DNA of 64,000 nt. Source: Citrus sinensis (lineage: Eukaryota > Streptophyta > Magnoliopsida > Sapindales > Rutaceae). The stretch spans positions 6,988,001-7,052,000 of the forward strand of contig NC_068562.1 of NCBI RefSeq assembly GCF_022201045.2, read 5' to 3'. The translations under genes and the position numbers were made by a program. Shown piece by piece: positions 11,411 to 27,952 of the stretch (the stretch's first letter is position 1; each line of letters begins with the position of its first letter). The notes beneath the pieces were generated by a model, which saw only the letters and a program-made list of their open reading frames with translations, was not told the DNA's origin and made no database searches.

Positions 11411-12841
11411 GAATCCAAGTAAAAACCCTTTCAATGGAAAAAAAGAAAAAGAAAAAGAAAGAATCCAAGTAAAATCTGTAAAGAATGACAGTAACTACTT
11501 CTGTTGTAGTATTCAAAAAAAAAAAAAAACTACTTCTGTTGTATGAGTACACTTGTCGAAATCTCAAGCATCCAAATATAATCCTATTTTTGGCAAAAGT
11601 GAAAAAGAGACAGAACATGAGCGGGTAAATATGAGTTAAGGTTTGAAGAACTTGCCACGTACTTATTGTTATTTTTATTTTTTCAATCACATTGGTTCTC
11701 ATTTCCTCCTAATAACGAAAATATTTAATTGAGTTTCTGATATTCCAGGTAATTAATTAATTAAGTGGAAAAAAAAAATCCAATGAGAAAAATGAGTGTA
11801 AAAATATAATAAATAATAAATAAATGAAGAGAAGGACCCCCGGAAATTCCTGGTATTGGTTTTGTTTTTCCAGTAGGAGAGAGAAAGGGGTCCAAAACCC
11901 TGTCCCTTCTCTCTCTTCTCTCTTCTTTGAAGACTAAAAGAAAAAGAAAAACAATTTGAAAAAAAAAAAAAAGAGAATACGTTTCGTTCAAATTTGAGAC
12001 CTTCTCTTGATCTGCAACCCACCATCTCCCTTTCTGAGAGTTTTGGCAAAATGGGTGTCTTTAATCTTTTGTTTTGAGGATGAACCAGCCTCCTGATTGC
12101 AGGTACCATCTTATAAAAAACTCCTTTTTGTTAATTTTTTTAATATTTTTTGTGGGTTGATTTTGTTGTGTTTTGTCTTTTTCAATTGGTGGGTATTTGT
12201 AGTTCGAGGAATCTGGAGTTGCAATGATTGAAGAGATTTTTTCTTTCATTTTTTTTTCAGCTGGCATTGTGTCACTATCTTGTGTTTTTATTTTTATTTC
12301 TCTGGTTTTGTGGAGTGCATTGGATTTTTGAAGGATATGGAACTGGGTTTGTGATTTGAGCTGTAAATTTTGAATTTTGTCTTGCATTAAAAGTTTTGGT
12401 TATAATTGAATGTGTCGAATTTATTTTCATTTTTGGGTAATTCTGTTGTAATTTTCTACTTTTTTTCCCCTTTTTTAAACACAGTACAGAATATAGAAAT
12501 ATGAGCACGTGGAATTATTCAAGAAAGATATCAATGTCTTCCCTTAAAATGGGATGTTGGTGCTTCTTAATGTATGAACTTGATTTTTGTCTTTATGATG
12601 TTGGCTTTGCATGATATAATGTTTTATCAATGCAGCTATTTGACCTTTAATCTGATTTCGTTAAGTGTAGCAATTTATTATACATATTGATCTTTTTCAT
12701 TATGGTCCTGTGTAATTAGGTCTTAAGGGAAGAAATTGTACTCGCGGGGCACCATTAATATAAGGCCGAAAGCAAGGTTGGGGGTTCTTATTTGATGGTT
12801 GTGTGCCTAAGATAACTCCTTTTGAGCTTGAATTTTAAGTC
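11411..12841 (+). other. Promoter and 5' leader of the ALA flippase gene, with a likely UTR intron
   Basis: This holds the upstream region of the P4-ATPase. A good donor (GCAG then GTACC, intron from 12103) and an acceptor (TTAG, ending 12719) suggest a 617-bp intron in the 5' untranslated region, joining the leader to the exon that holds the start codon at 12842. Two short upstream reading frames precede the donor, at about 12051 and 12080. Minus-strand open frames here lie in low-complexity A/T and purine tracts and are not genes. Confidence 0.5.
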
Positions 12842-15800
12842 ATGACAAGAGGCAGGATTAGGGCAAAACTCAGAAGGAGCCAGCTCTATACGTTTGCTTG
12901 CCTCAGGCCGCATGTCAATGAAACTGAGGGGTCAGTACAGGGGTGCCCCAGAGTTATATATTGCAATCAACCTCATATGCACAAGAAAAGACCCTTGAAG
13001 TATTGCACCAATTATATATCAACCACAAAGTACAATTTTTTCTCATATTTTCCCAAGGCACTCTTTGAGCAATTCAATCGAGTTGCCAATATTTACTTCC
13101 TTATTGCTGCGCTTCTTTCAGTGACACCACTTTCGCCATTCTCTCCTGTAAGTATGCTTCTTCCCTTGGCAATTGTTGTAGGGGTAAGCATGGCAAAGGA
13201 AGCTTTAGAAGATTGGCGTAGATTTATGCAGGATAAAGAGGTCAATGCCCGGAAAGTAAGTGTTCATGTTGGGAATGGTGTTTTTAGTTACAAGCCATGG
13301 GAGAAGATTCAGGTTGGAGATATAGTGAAAGTAGAGAAGGATCAATTTTTTCCAGCTGATTTACTTTTCTTGTCATCAAGTTATGAGGATGGAATTTGTT
13401 ATGTGGAGACTATGAACTTAGATGGTGAGACAAATTTGAAGGTGAAAAGGGCAATGGAGGCAACTTCACCTTTAAATGAAGACGAGGCTTTCAAGGAATT
13501 CACAGGAACAGTAAAGTGTGAAAATCCTAACCCGAGTCTTTACACTTTTGTTGGAAATATTGAGTACGATCGTGAGCTTTATGCAATTGATCCTAGTCAG
13601 ATCCTTCTCAGAGATTCTAAGCTCAGGAATACTGCTCATGTCTATGGCTCTGTGATATTCACTGGTCATGATAGCAAAGTTATGCAGAATGCAACAACCT
13701 CTCCTTCAAAAAGGAGCGGAATTGAGAAAAAAATGGATAAGATAATATTCATCCTTTTTGCTATTCTTGTGCTAATATCGTTAATCAGCTCAATAGGCTT
13801 TGCTGTGAAGATAAATTACCAAACGCCACAGTGGTGGTACCTAAAACCCAAGGAAACTGATGTGTACTTTAATCCTGGAAAGCCCCTTGTGCCTGGGCTG
13901 GCCCATCTGGTTACTGCTCTCATTCTTTATGGATATTTAATTCCTATCTCACTTTATGTTTCAATTGAGATTGTGAAGTTTTTGCAAGCGATCTTCATTA
14001 ACCAAGACATAAGTATGTATGATGATGAAAGTGGGATTCCTGCGCAAGCGAGAACATCAAATCTGAACGAGGAGTTGGGCCAAGTAGATACCATCCTCTC
14101 TGATAAAACAGGCACTTTGACCTGCAATCAGATGGACTTTTTGAAGTGTTCCGTTGCAGGAACTGCATATGGTGTGAGCCCTAGTGAAGTTGAACTTGCT
14201 GCAGCAAAACAGATGGCTATTGACCTTGAGGAGCAGAATAGGGAGAGTGCCAATGCAAAGCATAAAAATAGTGGATCAGAAATCGAATTGGAGACGGTCA
14301 TCACTTCTAATGATGGAAACGATTTTAAGCGTCGGATAAAGGGTTTTAACTTTGAGGATAGCCGGCTTATGGATGGAAACTGGTTGAAAGAACCTAATGT
14401 AGATACCTTGTTGTTGTTTTTCCGAATTTTAGCAATTTGTCACACTGCTATTCCTGAGCTGAATGAAGAGACTGGCAATTTGACATATGAAGCAGAGTCA
14501 CCTGATGAAGGGGCTTTTCTCGTTGCTGCCAGGGAATTTGGTTTTGAGTTTTATAGAAGGACTCAATCAAGTGTGTTTATCCGTGAAAGATATCCTTCTA
14601 AAGGACAACCGGTTGAAAGGTGAGGATATGAATGGATTTTCCATGTATGAACTCTTTTCCCCTACTAATTTCCCTCAAATTCTGAGTGTCTAACTGGTTC
14701 GTCTTTTGGAAATTTTGCAGAGAGTTCAAAATTCTCAATCTATTGGATTTTACCAGCAAAAGAAAGCGAATGAGTGTGATTGTTCGGGATGAGGATGGGC
14801 AGATACTTCTCTTATGCAAAGGTGCCGACAGGTTAGCCTCGCCATTACTTTTTAACTTTTTGACTCCCAGTTAGAGGCCTGGACCATTGATATGATAACA
14901 TGCATAGAATCTTCAGTCAGCTTACATCTGCTGTTTGTGGGTGTTCAAATTGCTTCATTGATTTTTGGTGGGCACACAGATGGTCCACTGTTAGCTATAC
15001 TGTTTGATGACTTAAGCAACCCTGTCTTTGTGCCTCACCATGCATGATTCCTTTGCTTGGAATGTGCAGCATCATTTTTGACCGGCTATCAAAGAATGGA
15101 AGAATGTATGAAGAAGCTACTACAAAGCTTTTGAATGAATATGGAGAAGCTGGATTGCGTACATTGGCACTTGCTTACAAACAGCTTGATGAATCTGAGT
15201 ATTCTGCCTGGAACAGTGAGTTTCAAAAGGCCAAATCTTCTATTGGGGCTGACAGAGAGGCAACGCTTGAGCATGTGTCGGATATGATGGAGAAAGACTT
15301 GATCCTTGTTGGTGCTACTGCTGTGGAGGACAAATTGCAGAAAGGGGTATATTTTATCTTTGCCCTATAGCTATGATCAGTATATTCTCCTTTTGTTTGG
15401 TTTCAACCTAATTTTATCCATAATTTCATTAGGTGCCCCAGTGCATAGATAAACTTGCACAAGCTGGTCTCAAGATCTGGGTCTTGACTGGAGATAAGAT
15501 GGAAACTGCAATCAACATAGGGTTTGTTTCTTAAGTTAAAACTATCAGGCTCTTCTTAGTCTATAACACATTTTATTAGAATCTGTTACCTGAAACTAGG
15601 CATCTTTCTGGACTATGAAACGAATATAATGAAATATTTTCCGGCATGATGCAGATTTGCATGCAGTTTGCTTCGACAAGGCATGAAGCAGATATGTATA
15701 ACAGCATTGAACTCAGATTCAGTAGGAAAAGCTGCCAAAGAGGTAATTCTATATGTATAATTTTTAGAAAAAAGTATATCATTTTCATTTTGCAGGAAAT

Positions 15801-17890
15801 TGATTCCATTTGATGTTAGTCTTTGCTGTGTTTCGTTTCTAAACAGGCGGTGAAGGACAACATTTTGATGCAAATCACCAATGCATCACAGATGATCAAG
15901 CTAGAGAGAGATCCACATGCAGCATATGCATTAATAATTGAGGGAAAAACACTGGCCTACGCTTTGGAGGATGATATGAAGCATCATTTTTTGGGATTAG
16001 CTGTTGAGTGCGCATCTGTCATATGCTGTCGTGTGTCTCCCAAGCAGAAGGCACTGGTACTGTTTCTCATCAGTTACTTCACTCTTCCAAAATTGCCTTT
16101 TACTGCTTTTAGTTATTAGCTTCTCTTGTATTTAGGCAACAGACAAGATCTTCTTCATACATTCTTGCTAGGTCTTGTTTTCATTTGTTCAACTTTTGGC
16201 ACCAGGTAACAAGGTTAGTGAAAGAAGGCACTGGTAAAACCACCTTGGCAATTGGTGATGGTGCAAATGATGTTGGAATGATTCAAGAAGCTGACATTGG
16301 TATTGGCATCAGTGGGGTGGAAGGTATGCAGGTAGGCACCTGATCTAATTGGTTTTTTTTTTTTTTCTTTTGTTTTGATGATTCTATAGAAACGGTAATA
16401 AGGTTCTTTCTTACGTTTCTCTATCTCTCTCTTCTTTAAAATTCTAAACTCTGCTTTTTCATACAGTCTAAATATCATAGCAGCAACCAAATTTCAGGAG
16501 CTGTAGGAATGTCAGAAATCAGTGTACTTTGAATACTAATTGATGACGTCACTAATGTTTGAATTTCTTGGACATAATGTCTGAAGTTCATAATTATTTT
16601 CTAGATTGTCTTGTCAGGACATGATATGAGAAAGTGCATCCAAGTTTTTGCTTTTGACATTGCGGACTGCAGTCTGAAAATTGCTAAATTTGCAACATTT
16701 TGTAGGCTGTGATGGCTAGTGACTTCTCTATTGCACAGTTTCGATTTTTGGAAAGACTCCTGGTAGTCCATGGACACTGGTGCTACAAGAGGATTGCTCA
16801 GATGGTAATAATCAAGGATTTCCCAACTTAAGGGATTTCCCAACTTAAGGTTTCACATTCATGCATTTTCTATTTCCATATACGTTGCACGTATCTTCTT
16901 GGTCTCTAATTCATTTTTCTAACCTTGATGTTTTGGAATCAGATTTGCTATTTTTTCTACAAAAATATTGCATTCGGTCTCACCCTCTTCTACTTTGAGG
17001 CATTTGCGAGCTTTTCTGGGCAATCTGTTTATAATGACTGGTATATGCTATCCTTTAATGTTGTTCTTACTGCATTGCCTGTCATTTCACTTGGGGTTTT
17101 TGAACAAGATGTTTCCTCTGAGATCTGCTTACAGGTACGTCCCGCTGATGAACCCCATTTGAAGTATTTTGTCCGTTTCTCTCTTGGCTAGATTGTAACA
17201 GTTTTATATCTTCTACAGTTCCCTGCTCTGTATCAGCAAGGGCCGAGAAATTTGTTTTTTGATTGGTACAGAATATTTGGTTGGATTGGCAATGGAATCT
17301 ATTCCTCTGTCACCATTTTCACCCTCATTATGGCCATTTTCCATGACCAAGCTTTTCGTGCTGGAGGCCAGACTGCTGACATGGCCGTCGTGGGTGCTAC
17401 AATGTTCACTTCCATCATCTGGGTTGTTAACGTTCAGATTGCTCTCACAATAAGCCATTTCACATGGATCCAACACTTGTTTATCTGGGGCAGCATTGCA
17501 GCTTGGTATGTGTTTCTCTTACTTTTTGGAATGACGTCTCCCTCTACATCTGGGTATGCTCACCATATTCTCGTTGAAGCCCTTGCTCCTGCACCGATGT
17601 TTTGGTTAGCCACCATAGTGGTAACTGTTGCTTGTAATCTCCTTTACTTCACCTACGTAGCCTATCAAAGATGTTTCAAACCCATGGATCATCATGTTAT
17701 TCAAGAAATCAAGTACTACAAGAAAGATGTTGAGGATCGACACATGTGGACCAGGGAAAGATCGAAGGCGAGGCAAGAAACCAAGATTGGGTTCACAGCA
17801 AGGGTGGAAGCAAAAATGAGACAGTTGAAAGTAAGATTACATAGGAAGACCTCCTCTTTAGCTTTGCAAAATGTATTGTCCCCATCATAA
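12842..17890 (+). CDS. ALA: Phospholipid-transporting P4-ATPase (ALA4-ALA7 type flippase)
   Basis: Ten exons fit: 12842-14619, 14721-14831, 15070-15346, 15433-15521, 15655-15742, 15847-16056, 16206-16331, 16706-16804, 16943-17134 and 17219-17890. They encode 1213 residues, the usual length. The actuator loop has DGET (from residue 194), the membrane part has PISL (368-371), and the phosphorylated aspartate is D421 in DKTGTLTC. Downstream are KGA, the hinge motif LTGDKMETA and the [11 protein letters not shown] metal site. The C-terminal membrane helices follow, with CYFFYKNI and the tail [18 protein letters not shown]. The start [18 protein letters not shown] matches the conserved N-terminus of the ALA4/5/6/7 branch. 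P4-ATPases work with a CDC50/ALIS beta subunit to flip phospholipids to the cytosolic leaflet of the plasma membrane or endomembranes. No lesion was seen; which ALA it corresponds to was not resolved. Confidence 0.95.
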
Positions 17891-18991
17891 CAATGCCTAT
17901 GATTTTTCAGTTTCCTTTAGTAAAAGTCTCTAGGGTTTTTGGCCGTTTACAGTTTTACCTCGCCGCCCCTCTCCAATTCATTTTCTTAATATTGTTTATT
18001 ATCTGTTCACGCGGGGTTGGTCAAAGCTTATGCATTGCACAACAAAAGGCCATGGAGCTGATGTCTTTGTATGTAAGTGTAACACTATTTATATTGACTG
18101 ATGAGATAGTTACACCTTGTGAAGAGAGTTTATATTTGCCATCTGCTCTGGTCTTCAAAACTTCAACAGCTCAACCCCGGACCATTTCTATATCAAAATG
18201 GAGGTCAAAACAAAGCATTTACTGAGAATTCTCGAAGTCCTCAGATTGTTTCAAATATGATCTCTTAAAAGTAATGGAGACTACCAAACCAAAGTTCCTT
18301 CCAGTCCAACACCCAATGATGTTATTGGGTTTTGGTCGTTGCCTTGGATCTTGATGCAACATTTTTTTCAAAATTGTTTACATTACGCTGGTGATATTAG
18401 CCGACAATTCCACTATGTTTAACCAACTATATGTGTTGGTAATATCATATGATTCTGATCTTAACAATATGCAAGGCAAAGAGATATATCTGTTGGGTGA
18501 AACTTCGTATTCAATTTAGTTAATACCTAATAAACGGTCAATGAAGACAAAAGTAATAGCCAATATGTGAGCAAACCCTCAAGGGGGAATATCCCAAAAG
18601 CTCAGCGTTATCCGGGCGGTAGAAAGCCTAAACGCCGTCGTTTCATAAAGAAAAGACAATCACAGCCCTTTAGTCTTCGATTGGATCAAAGCGGCAAAAA
18701 GCCCACAATCTAATTTCAACGACACCACCACCAAACAACGAATGCTTTCTCATCTCTCTCTCTCTCTCTCTCTAGTCAGAGAGAGAAAGTTTTCTTTTTG
18801 ATTCCGCCCATGTCCCCAAACTCTCTTTTACCTCCGATCTTCATGGGGGCTTCTCCAATTCGGTGATCGAAATTCTCAGTTCGTTTTGTACGATCGGATT
18901 TTGTACAAAAGCTTTTGCCTTTTTGTTTTGGGTTTTAGTTTTTCTGGGGTTTTCAAATTGTTTTTTTCATATTTAATTTTTTGTTTTAATT
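17891..18991 (+). other. ALA 3' UTR, then promoter and 5' leader of CK1 gene
   Basis: No other gene is visible. The first few hundred bases are probably the flippase 3' untranslated region. A CT run at about 18752-18773 followed by a GAGAGA run lies in the presumed 5' leader of the casein kinase gene, a common feature of plant leaders. Confidence 0.5.
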
Positions 18992-22567
<3,576 letters not shown>

Positions 22568-24349
22568 CAGATTCCAAATCTCTTCCACTGTAAATTCTGT
22601 AACGCTACACTTTATCACTCCTATGGAGTGGAGCATCGTGTTGTTTGTGGAATGTGTTTTAGGGAGTCATAGTGCAAAGTGCAAGATGGAAATTAGCACT
22701 GTAAGTACTCAATAAAGAAGAGGTAATCAAAGAAAACCACCTAGGTCAAATGCTTTTGTCTAAATACCTAGGTTTAATTAAGGCTGCTACCAAGTTTACA
22801 GTTTGAGTTAAATGACACTGTCACTACTACTAGTGTCAAAAGTTCCGCGTCCTGTATGTCAATTGCAACTGTGTTTGTAGCTGAAGACCATATAGTGACT
22901 TGTAAAATTTTGACTAGGCAATTGTCATGATCAATCATCATAACAAGAAAGGCCAGACCTTCTATTTGTAAGCATCTCTCTTTTGTTGTGCTATAACTAC
23001 TTATTTTTGCAGACAAAATCTCTGAGTCTCTAGAAACTTGAATTGATGTTCTCTGCATAGTTTCTATTTCTTGAAAGAAAGCTTAACCCGGGCTTCCTGT
23101 CAATCTTGCATGGGGTTTGGTTACTATAGAAGCTGTGTTATGCTTGTTGTGGATGTTAGTACAGATACGAGAATCTCATTTCTCACACCGGGGGATGAAA
23201 AACTTGTACGTTTTATTTAAAGTTTGGTGCACAGAAGATCCTAAAGTTTTGAACCTAGGCTCATAACTTGTACGTTATTTGTCAAAACTCAAATCTTGGT
23301 ACCGTATCAAAACCTCGACCGTCTAGTTGAGCTTTTGAAATCGATTTACCTTCCCGGTAACACTGCCAAAGGCCTGGTAGCAAACTGATTTCAGAAAGTG
23401 ATTCTGTATTGACAAAGTTTTCCGCAGCGTTTGCTTGTTACAAGAACTAATGCTTCGAATTTTGAATTCTCTCCCAGGCAGTGCAAGAGATTTATGATTT
23501 GGATCCCAGTTCTTATCAGAATGAAGGAGGTTTTTGTTTTTATTTTTGCACTATTTTACTTGGGATTATATCCATGCAAGAAGACTGAAGCATCAGGTAT
23601 AGGCAGCTTTCTTGTGTTGTCGTGGACAACATACATTTGGCTTTCTTGGTGAACATTGGATGGAACTTGGAAGAAATCTGAATCCATCAATGTATATGTG
23701 CCATGTTCTGTCATATGTACAGTACATATGACACAGACTGATTCTACAAAATTTCTTTGACCAACCAAAAAGTCTTCGTTTGACAGTTTTAGTCCAATTA
23801 AAAATTTGTTAAATTATTCTTCAAGCGTCATAACTCATAAACTGATTCTACAAAAATTTTTGCTGCAATCCCAATCAATAATTTTCACAGCCAACTTATT
23901 CAATTCCCCAATACCCTATATAAAATTATAAATAGTTGCAAAGTCAAAATAGTCCTGCTGTGAGATTTTGAGTGAAAATTTCTTTAAGCTCATATCACAC
24001 CAAAAATACAAAAGACGTGTTCTTGCATGAGCAGAACTTGGATCAAGCACAAATCTATCAACACTTTCTTCTGTAGGATATCAGAACATGCAGTGGCAGA
24101 AGAAGTTACGCCATAACTATCATAGATCTTGAACACTCTGGCTTTATATAATTGAGGCACAGAATATGCTAAATCCAAGTCTAAGCTGCATACATTTGAC
24201 TCTTCAGATCCCAAAGAACATAAAGACGAAAAATAAAAAAATAAAGTTATAATATTGTAACATAACTCAGACACATGTAACTTTTATGTGAAACTGAGAT
24301 CAGAAAAAGTGGAAGAAAAAACGAAAGAGATACCCATTTCACCATTTGA
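22568..24349. other. Intergenic between CK1 and DUF3511 genes
   Basis: This includes the casein kinase 3' untranslated region. No gene was recognised. A short exon-like stretch after TCTCCCAG at about 23480 and a 25-bp perfect palindrome at 23709-23733 are the only structures noted. Confidence 0.45.
23709..23733. repeat. Perfect 12-bp palindrome with 1-nt centre
   Basis: The arm TGTCATATGTAC is followed by a single A and then its exact reverse complement GTACATATGACA. Function is unknown; it could be a protein-binding site or chance. Confidence 0.7.
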
Positions 24350-24694
24350 TCATTGCCATCCATGGACAATTTGAGTGTATGTGTTCTTGACCCACTTTAA
24401 GCTTTTCCTCAGAGACCCTTTCATTTTGCCTTCAACGGTGTAGACTTTGTAACTGGCAACTCTCTTTTTCCTCTGCAGCTCAGGATCATTGAAGCTCCAG
24501 CTCTTTGATACTGACCCAAAAGTGCTTTTGCTTTTCTTCGACTTACTCTTCTTTCCTAGCTGTTGATCGTTTGGCTGTGTTGGGGTGGCATAATTTGCAC
24601 TGAAACATCGCAAATCCTGCATGCTTGTCGGCGCTGTTGCCTTGCCATCATAAAAGCTATCAATTTTGCATGATTTGGATCTATAATTCTCCAT
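24350..24694 (-). CDS. DUF3511 domain protein, small basic, unknown function
   Basis: A single exon encodes 114 residues. The C-terminal part has the plant-specific DUF3511 pattern: SKSWSFNDPELQRKKRVASY, then KVYTVEGKMKGSLRKSLKWVK, ending NTYTQIVHGW. The middle is lysine/serine rich (GKKSKSKKSKS), which may serve as a nuclear localisation signal. The start at 24694 (MENYRSKSCK) was preferred to an in-frame ATG at 24832 because the extra 46 residues begin with a polyproline run encoded by a GGT-type microsatellite, unlike the family N-terminus (ME-RSKS). The biochemical role of DUF3511 proteins is not known. Confidence 0.85.
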   Translation of the reverse strand: MENYRSKSCKIDSFYDGKATAPTSMQDLRCFSANYATPTQPNDQQLGKKSKSKKSKSTFGSVSKSWSFNDPELQRKKRVASYKVYTVEGKMKGSLRKSLKWVKNTYTQIVHGWQ

Positions 24695-24784
24695 TTGAAT
24701 CCAAGAAAAGAAAAGAAAAGAAAGAGATTCAAGAATGAGTGAGAAAATAGAGGAGAAAAATGGAGATTTGAAATCACTTAGTAA

Positions 24785-24811
24785 AGGTGGCGGTGGTGGT
24801 GGTGGTGGTGT
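24785..24811. repeat. (GGT/GGC)n microsatellite in the DUF3511 5' leader
   Basis: A run of GGTGGCGGTGGTGG-type triplets just upstream of the DUF3511 start (which is on the minus strand, so it reads as CCA/CCG there). It creates a false polyproline frame. Confidence 0.8.
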
Positions 24812-24832
24812 GTTGTGAACTTTTGCTTGCAA

Positions 24833-26240
24833 TATTTAAGATTTGTTGGGAGCATCACAAGATGGGTGTCTTGAGCCTTTTTAACTATTCATACAAGATG
24901 GGTACTTTTTCTTTGGTGGAATTTAAGGAGTTTTGACATTTTCAACTTTGATTCACACAATCCAGTTTCCACGAGGCTGATGCAGCTACTAGTTTTGCCT
25001 CATCTTAAATGAGCTTTGCCAGGTGGACCGGGTAGTTCTGTGGCAGGCTAACTTGGTATGCATGCGTTAAAATTGATTGATCAAAAGGCCTTAACATCAA
25101 GCATGACCTAATTTGTTGTCCAATATTATATGGTACAAAAGAGTGTTTTTTAAGATTTAAAATTACGTCTTTGCTGTGTTATTGGCAATCAAAGACTTCT
25201 AAACCTTACTTAAAAGCATCAATCAGTCCATTTAAAAGTGAGTTTGCGAGAAACTCGTGAGAGTCATTCTCTTGAAAGGCTCATCAGCTGGTCATCTTCT
25301 GTGGTAATAGAATTTTGACCAGCGGGAATCAACATTCAATGGTGATTGGTTAAACCATGGTCCCAGCCCATGAGATGAGACGAGACGAGACGACTCCAAA
25401 TTATTAGATTTGACAACTATGGACCCCAACAGAGTTGAAAATATGGCATTATTCTGATAAGTATCATCAGTGCGCTGTGCGCAAGATTGGACTACTTCTT
25501 TCAAAACATGGAAACATGACGTGATCACTTTGAAGACGGCCAATAAATTCTACAATAAAACTTCAATAATTTCAAATGTAAACATCCGTCGTCTTGAAGG
25601 GTCCTTTTCATTTTGGCCAGTCTTGTACTCTCTTGCTGCTCGTGCTGTGGCTGCTCCAAAAAGGGGCCTGAAGACTCATCATGCCATGTTTCAAAATTCC
25701 AAGCACGAGTAAACAAAAAATTATTTCAGGCGTCAAGATAATATAACATTAGAACCTCTTGTAAACGTGCGTATTAAATCAGATTCTGTATTTCTCAAAA
25801 AGAAAATTCAGGATTCAATCTTGCTCAACAAAAATTGGGAAAAAAACATTTTGCCAAACAAAAACAATGCAAAGAATATTAAAACACCACCCAAATCATT
25901 TCCCCAGACACACCAAGTATAAATCTAATAACCGGCTTCTGCTAAACAATTATAATAGAAATAAAATTGATAACAAAAGGACATAAAATACAAAGACCTA
26001 ACAGCAACAAAAATTTCAATAATTATAAACCCACCACAGTGCAGCTTGCAAATGTGCATGACCCATATGATTAAATGGTCGGATATGTTTGAGAACAACA
26101 TTAATTTAAGACACTAGACGGAAAGGAAGAAGAAACCAAAAAAAAAAAAAAAGGGGAGAAAAGAACCACCACATTAAACAGTACTTGCAAAATCAGGAAA
26201 CCCCTTCTTGCCTCGACAAACTTACAAAAACAGAACCTCC
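24833..26240. other. Intergenic: DUF3511 promoter and eIF4A 3' UTR
   Basis: The DUF3511 promoter lies at the left and the 3' untranslated region of eIF4A probably occupies the last few hundred bases (about 26000-26240). No other gene is recognised; an 80-codon plus-strand frame near 25470 and its minus-strand shadow have no family features. Confidence 0.45.
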
Positions 26241-27950
26241 TCAAAGAAGGTCAGCAACGTTTGAAGGCAGCTCCTCAATGACCACGTTATAGAACTTTTG
26301 AATATCAAAAAGCATTCTCTCATCATCCCTTGTCACAAAATTAATGGCAACACCCTTTCTTCCAAATCGACCACTTCGTCCAATACGGTGAAGGTAGTTT
26401 TCTGGTTGAGTCGGCAGATCATAATTTATGACAAGTGAAACTTGCTGCACATCAATACCACGAGCCAACAGATCAGTGGTGATGAGAACACGAGAAGAAC
26501 CAGAGCGAAATTCACGCATAATGATATCTCGGGTGTTCTGATCCATGTCCCCATGAGTGGCAGAGACTGTATGGTCACGGCTTCGCATCTTGTCCGTAAG
26601 CCAGTCGACCTTTCGCCGAGTGTTCACAAAGATGACACTCTGGGTTATGGCCAGAGTCTCATAAAGATCACAGAGTGTTTCAAGCTTCCATTCTTCCTTC
26701 TCAACATTGACATAAAATTGCTTGATACCCTCAAGGGTGAGTTCATCACGTTTAACCAAGATTCTCACAGGCTTGTTCATAAACTTCCTTGTAATCTCCA
26801 AGGCCTCAGGAGGCATTGTAGCAGAGAAAACCCCCACCTGAACTTTAGCTGGAAGCAGCTGGAAAATATCATAGATCTGACAACCAGAAAACAGTAATTA
26901 GTAAATCGCATAAAAGAACTCCATGGGAACTATCAAGACACGGTAACCAAGCAAAGAAGTGCAATCAATATATATACAATAACAAACCTGATCCTTAAAA
27001 CCACGGGAAAGCATTTCATCAGCCTCATCCAGTACAAACATCTTAATGTAATCAGGGCGTAAAGACTGTCGGCGCAGCATGTCAAACACACGACCAGGAG
27101 TGCCAACAACAACATGAACACCAGCTTGAAGAATGCGCTGATCCTCGCGAACACTTGTCCCACCGACACAAGCATGAACCTTAACACCAAGATAATCACC
27201 AAGTGCCCTCATTACTTTCTCAATCTGTTGAGCTAGTTCCCTAGTGGGTGCCAATACCAGGGCCTGACATTGGACAAGACCATAATCAAGTTGCTGCAAA
27301 ATTCCAGAGCAGAAAGTTGCTGTTTTCCCAGTTCCAGACTGAGCCTGCTGAATGACGTCAAGTCCCTTGCAGAAGGGAACAATTCCCCTTTGCTGAATAG
27401 CAGAGGGCTTCTCAAACCCTGCAAATAAAATAAGGACACATTAACCATTCCATCTTCCCAATAGGTAAAACAGAAGAATAGGAACACAAGGTAATTTGCA
27501 ATGACATTAAAAAGTACACTTGCAAGACGAAAAACACTTAAACAAGACCATTATACACATAAGATGGTGCAACGTAACAAAGGGTGTAAAACAAAGGTGA
27601 ACAAAGGAAAAAAGAATAGGGCAAAGATGTTTTAGTAGTAAAGCCCTTCTTTAAATACCATAGGCATAGATTCCCCTCAAAAGGTTTTCCTGCAGTCCCA
27701 TTGCATCAAAACTGTCATAAACTTCATCATAAGAAGTGAAGAAATCTTGCCCATCAGTAGAGAGCCTGCATCAATAAAATAATTGAGACAGATGTAAATC
27801 CTGAGATCAAGGTGTTTTATTTTATACTAAGAGCCACTTCTTGCTGAAGATTAACAGAAATGACAATAAAAAATAATCTTACAGTTCATTCATCTTGGTG
27901 TCATACTGACGAGCATCAAATTGAGATCCTTCGGGTGCCAAACCAGCCAT
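26241..27950 (-). CDS. EIF4A: Eukaryotic initiation factor 4A, DEAD-box RNA helicase
   Basis: Four coding exons on the minus strand: 27950-27883, 27765-27659, 27418-26988 and 26876-26241, giving 413 residues, the standard length. All helicase motifs are present in order: Q motif [10 protein letters not shown], motif I AQSGTGKT, Ia PTRELAQQ, Ib TPGR, II DEAD, III SAT, then [23 protein letters not shown] and [13 protein letters not shown]. The start [20 protein letters not shown] is the plant eIF4A-1 N-terminus. As part of eIF4F it unwinds 5' leader structure during cap-dependent initiation, in the cytoplasm. A long intron sits two bases upstream of the start codon. It is distinguished from eIF4A-III by the N-terminal sequence. 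No lesion was seen. Confidence 0.97.
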
Positions 27951-27952
27951 AT

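Noticed and set aside
11403-12508. Several overlapping minus-strand frames upstream of the flippase gene
   Set aside because: They are Phe/Lys rich readings of homopolymer tracts in the flippase leader and intron; no family features.
24695-24832. N-terminal extension of the DUF3511 protein with polyproline
   Set aside because: It comes from a triplet microsatellite; the family N-terminus fits the downstream ATG at 24694.
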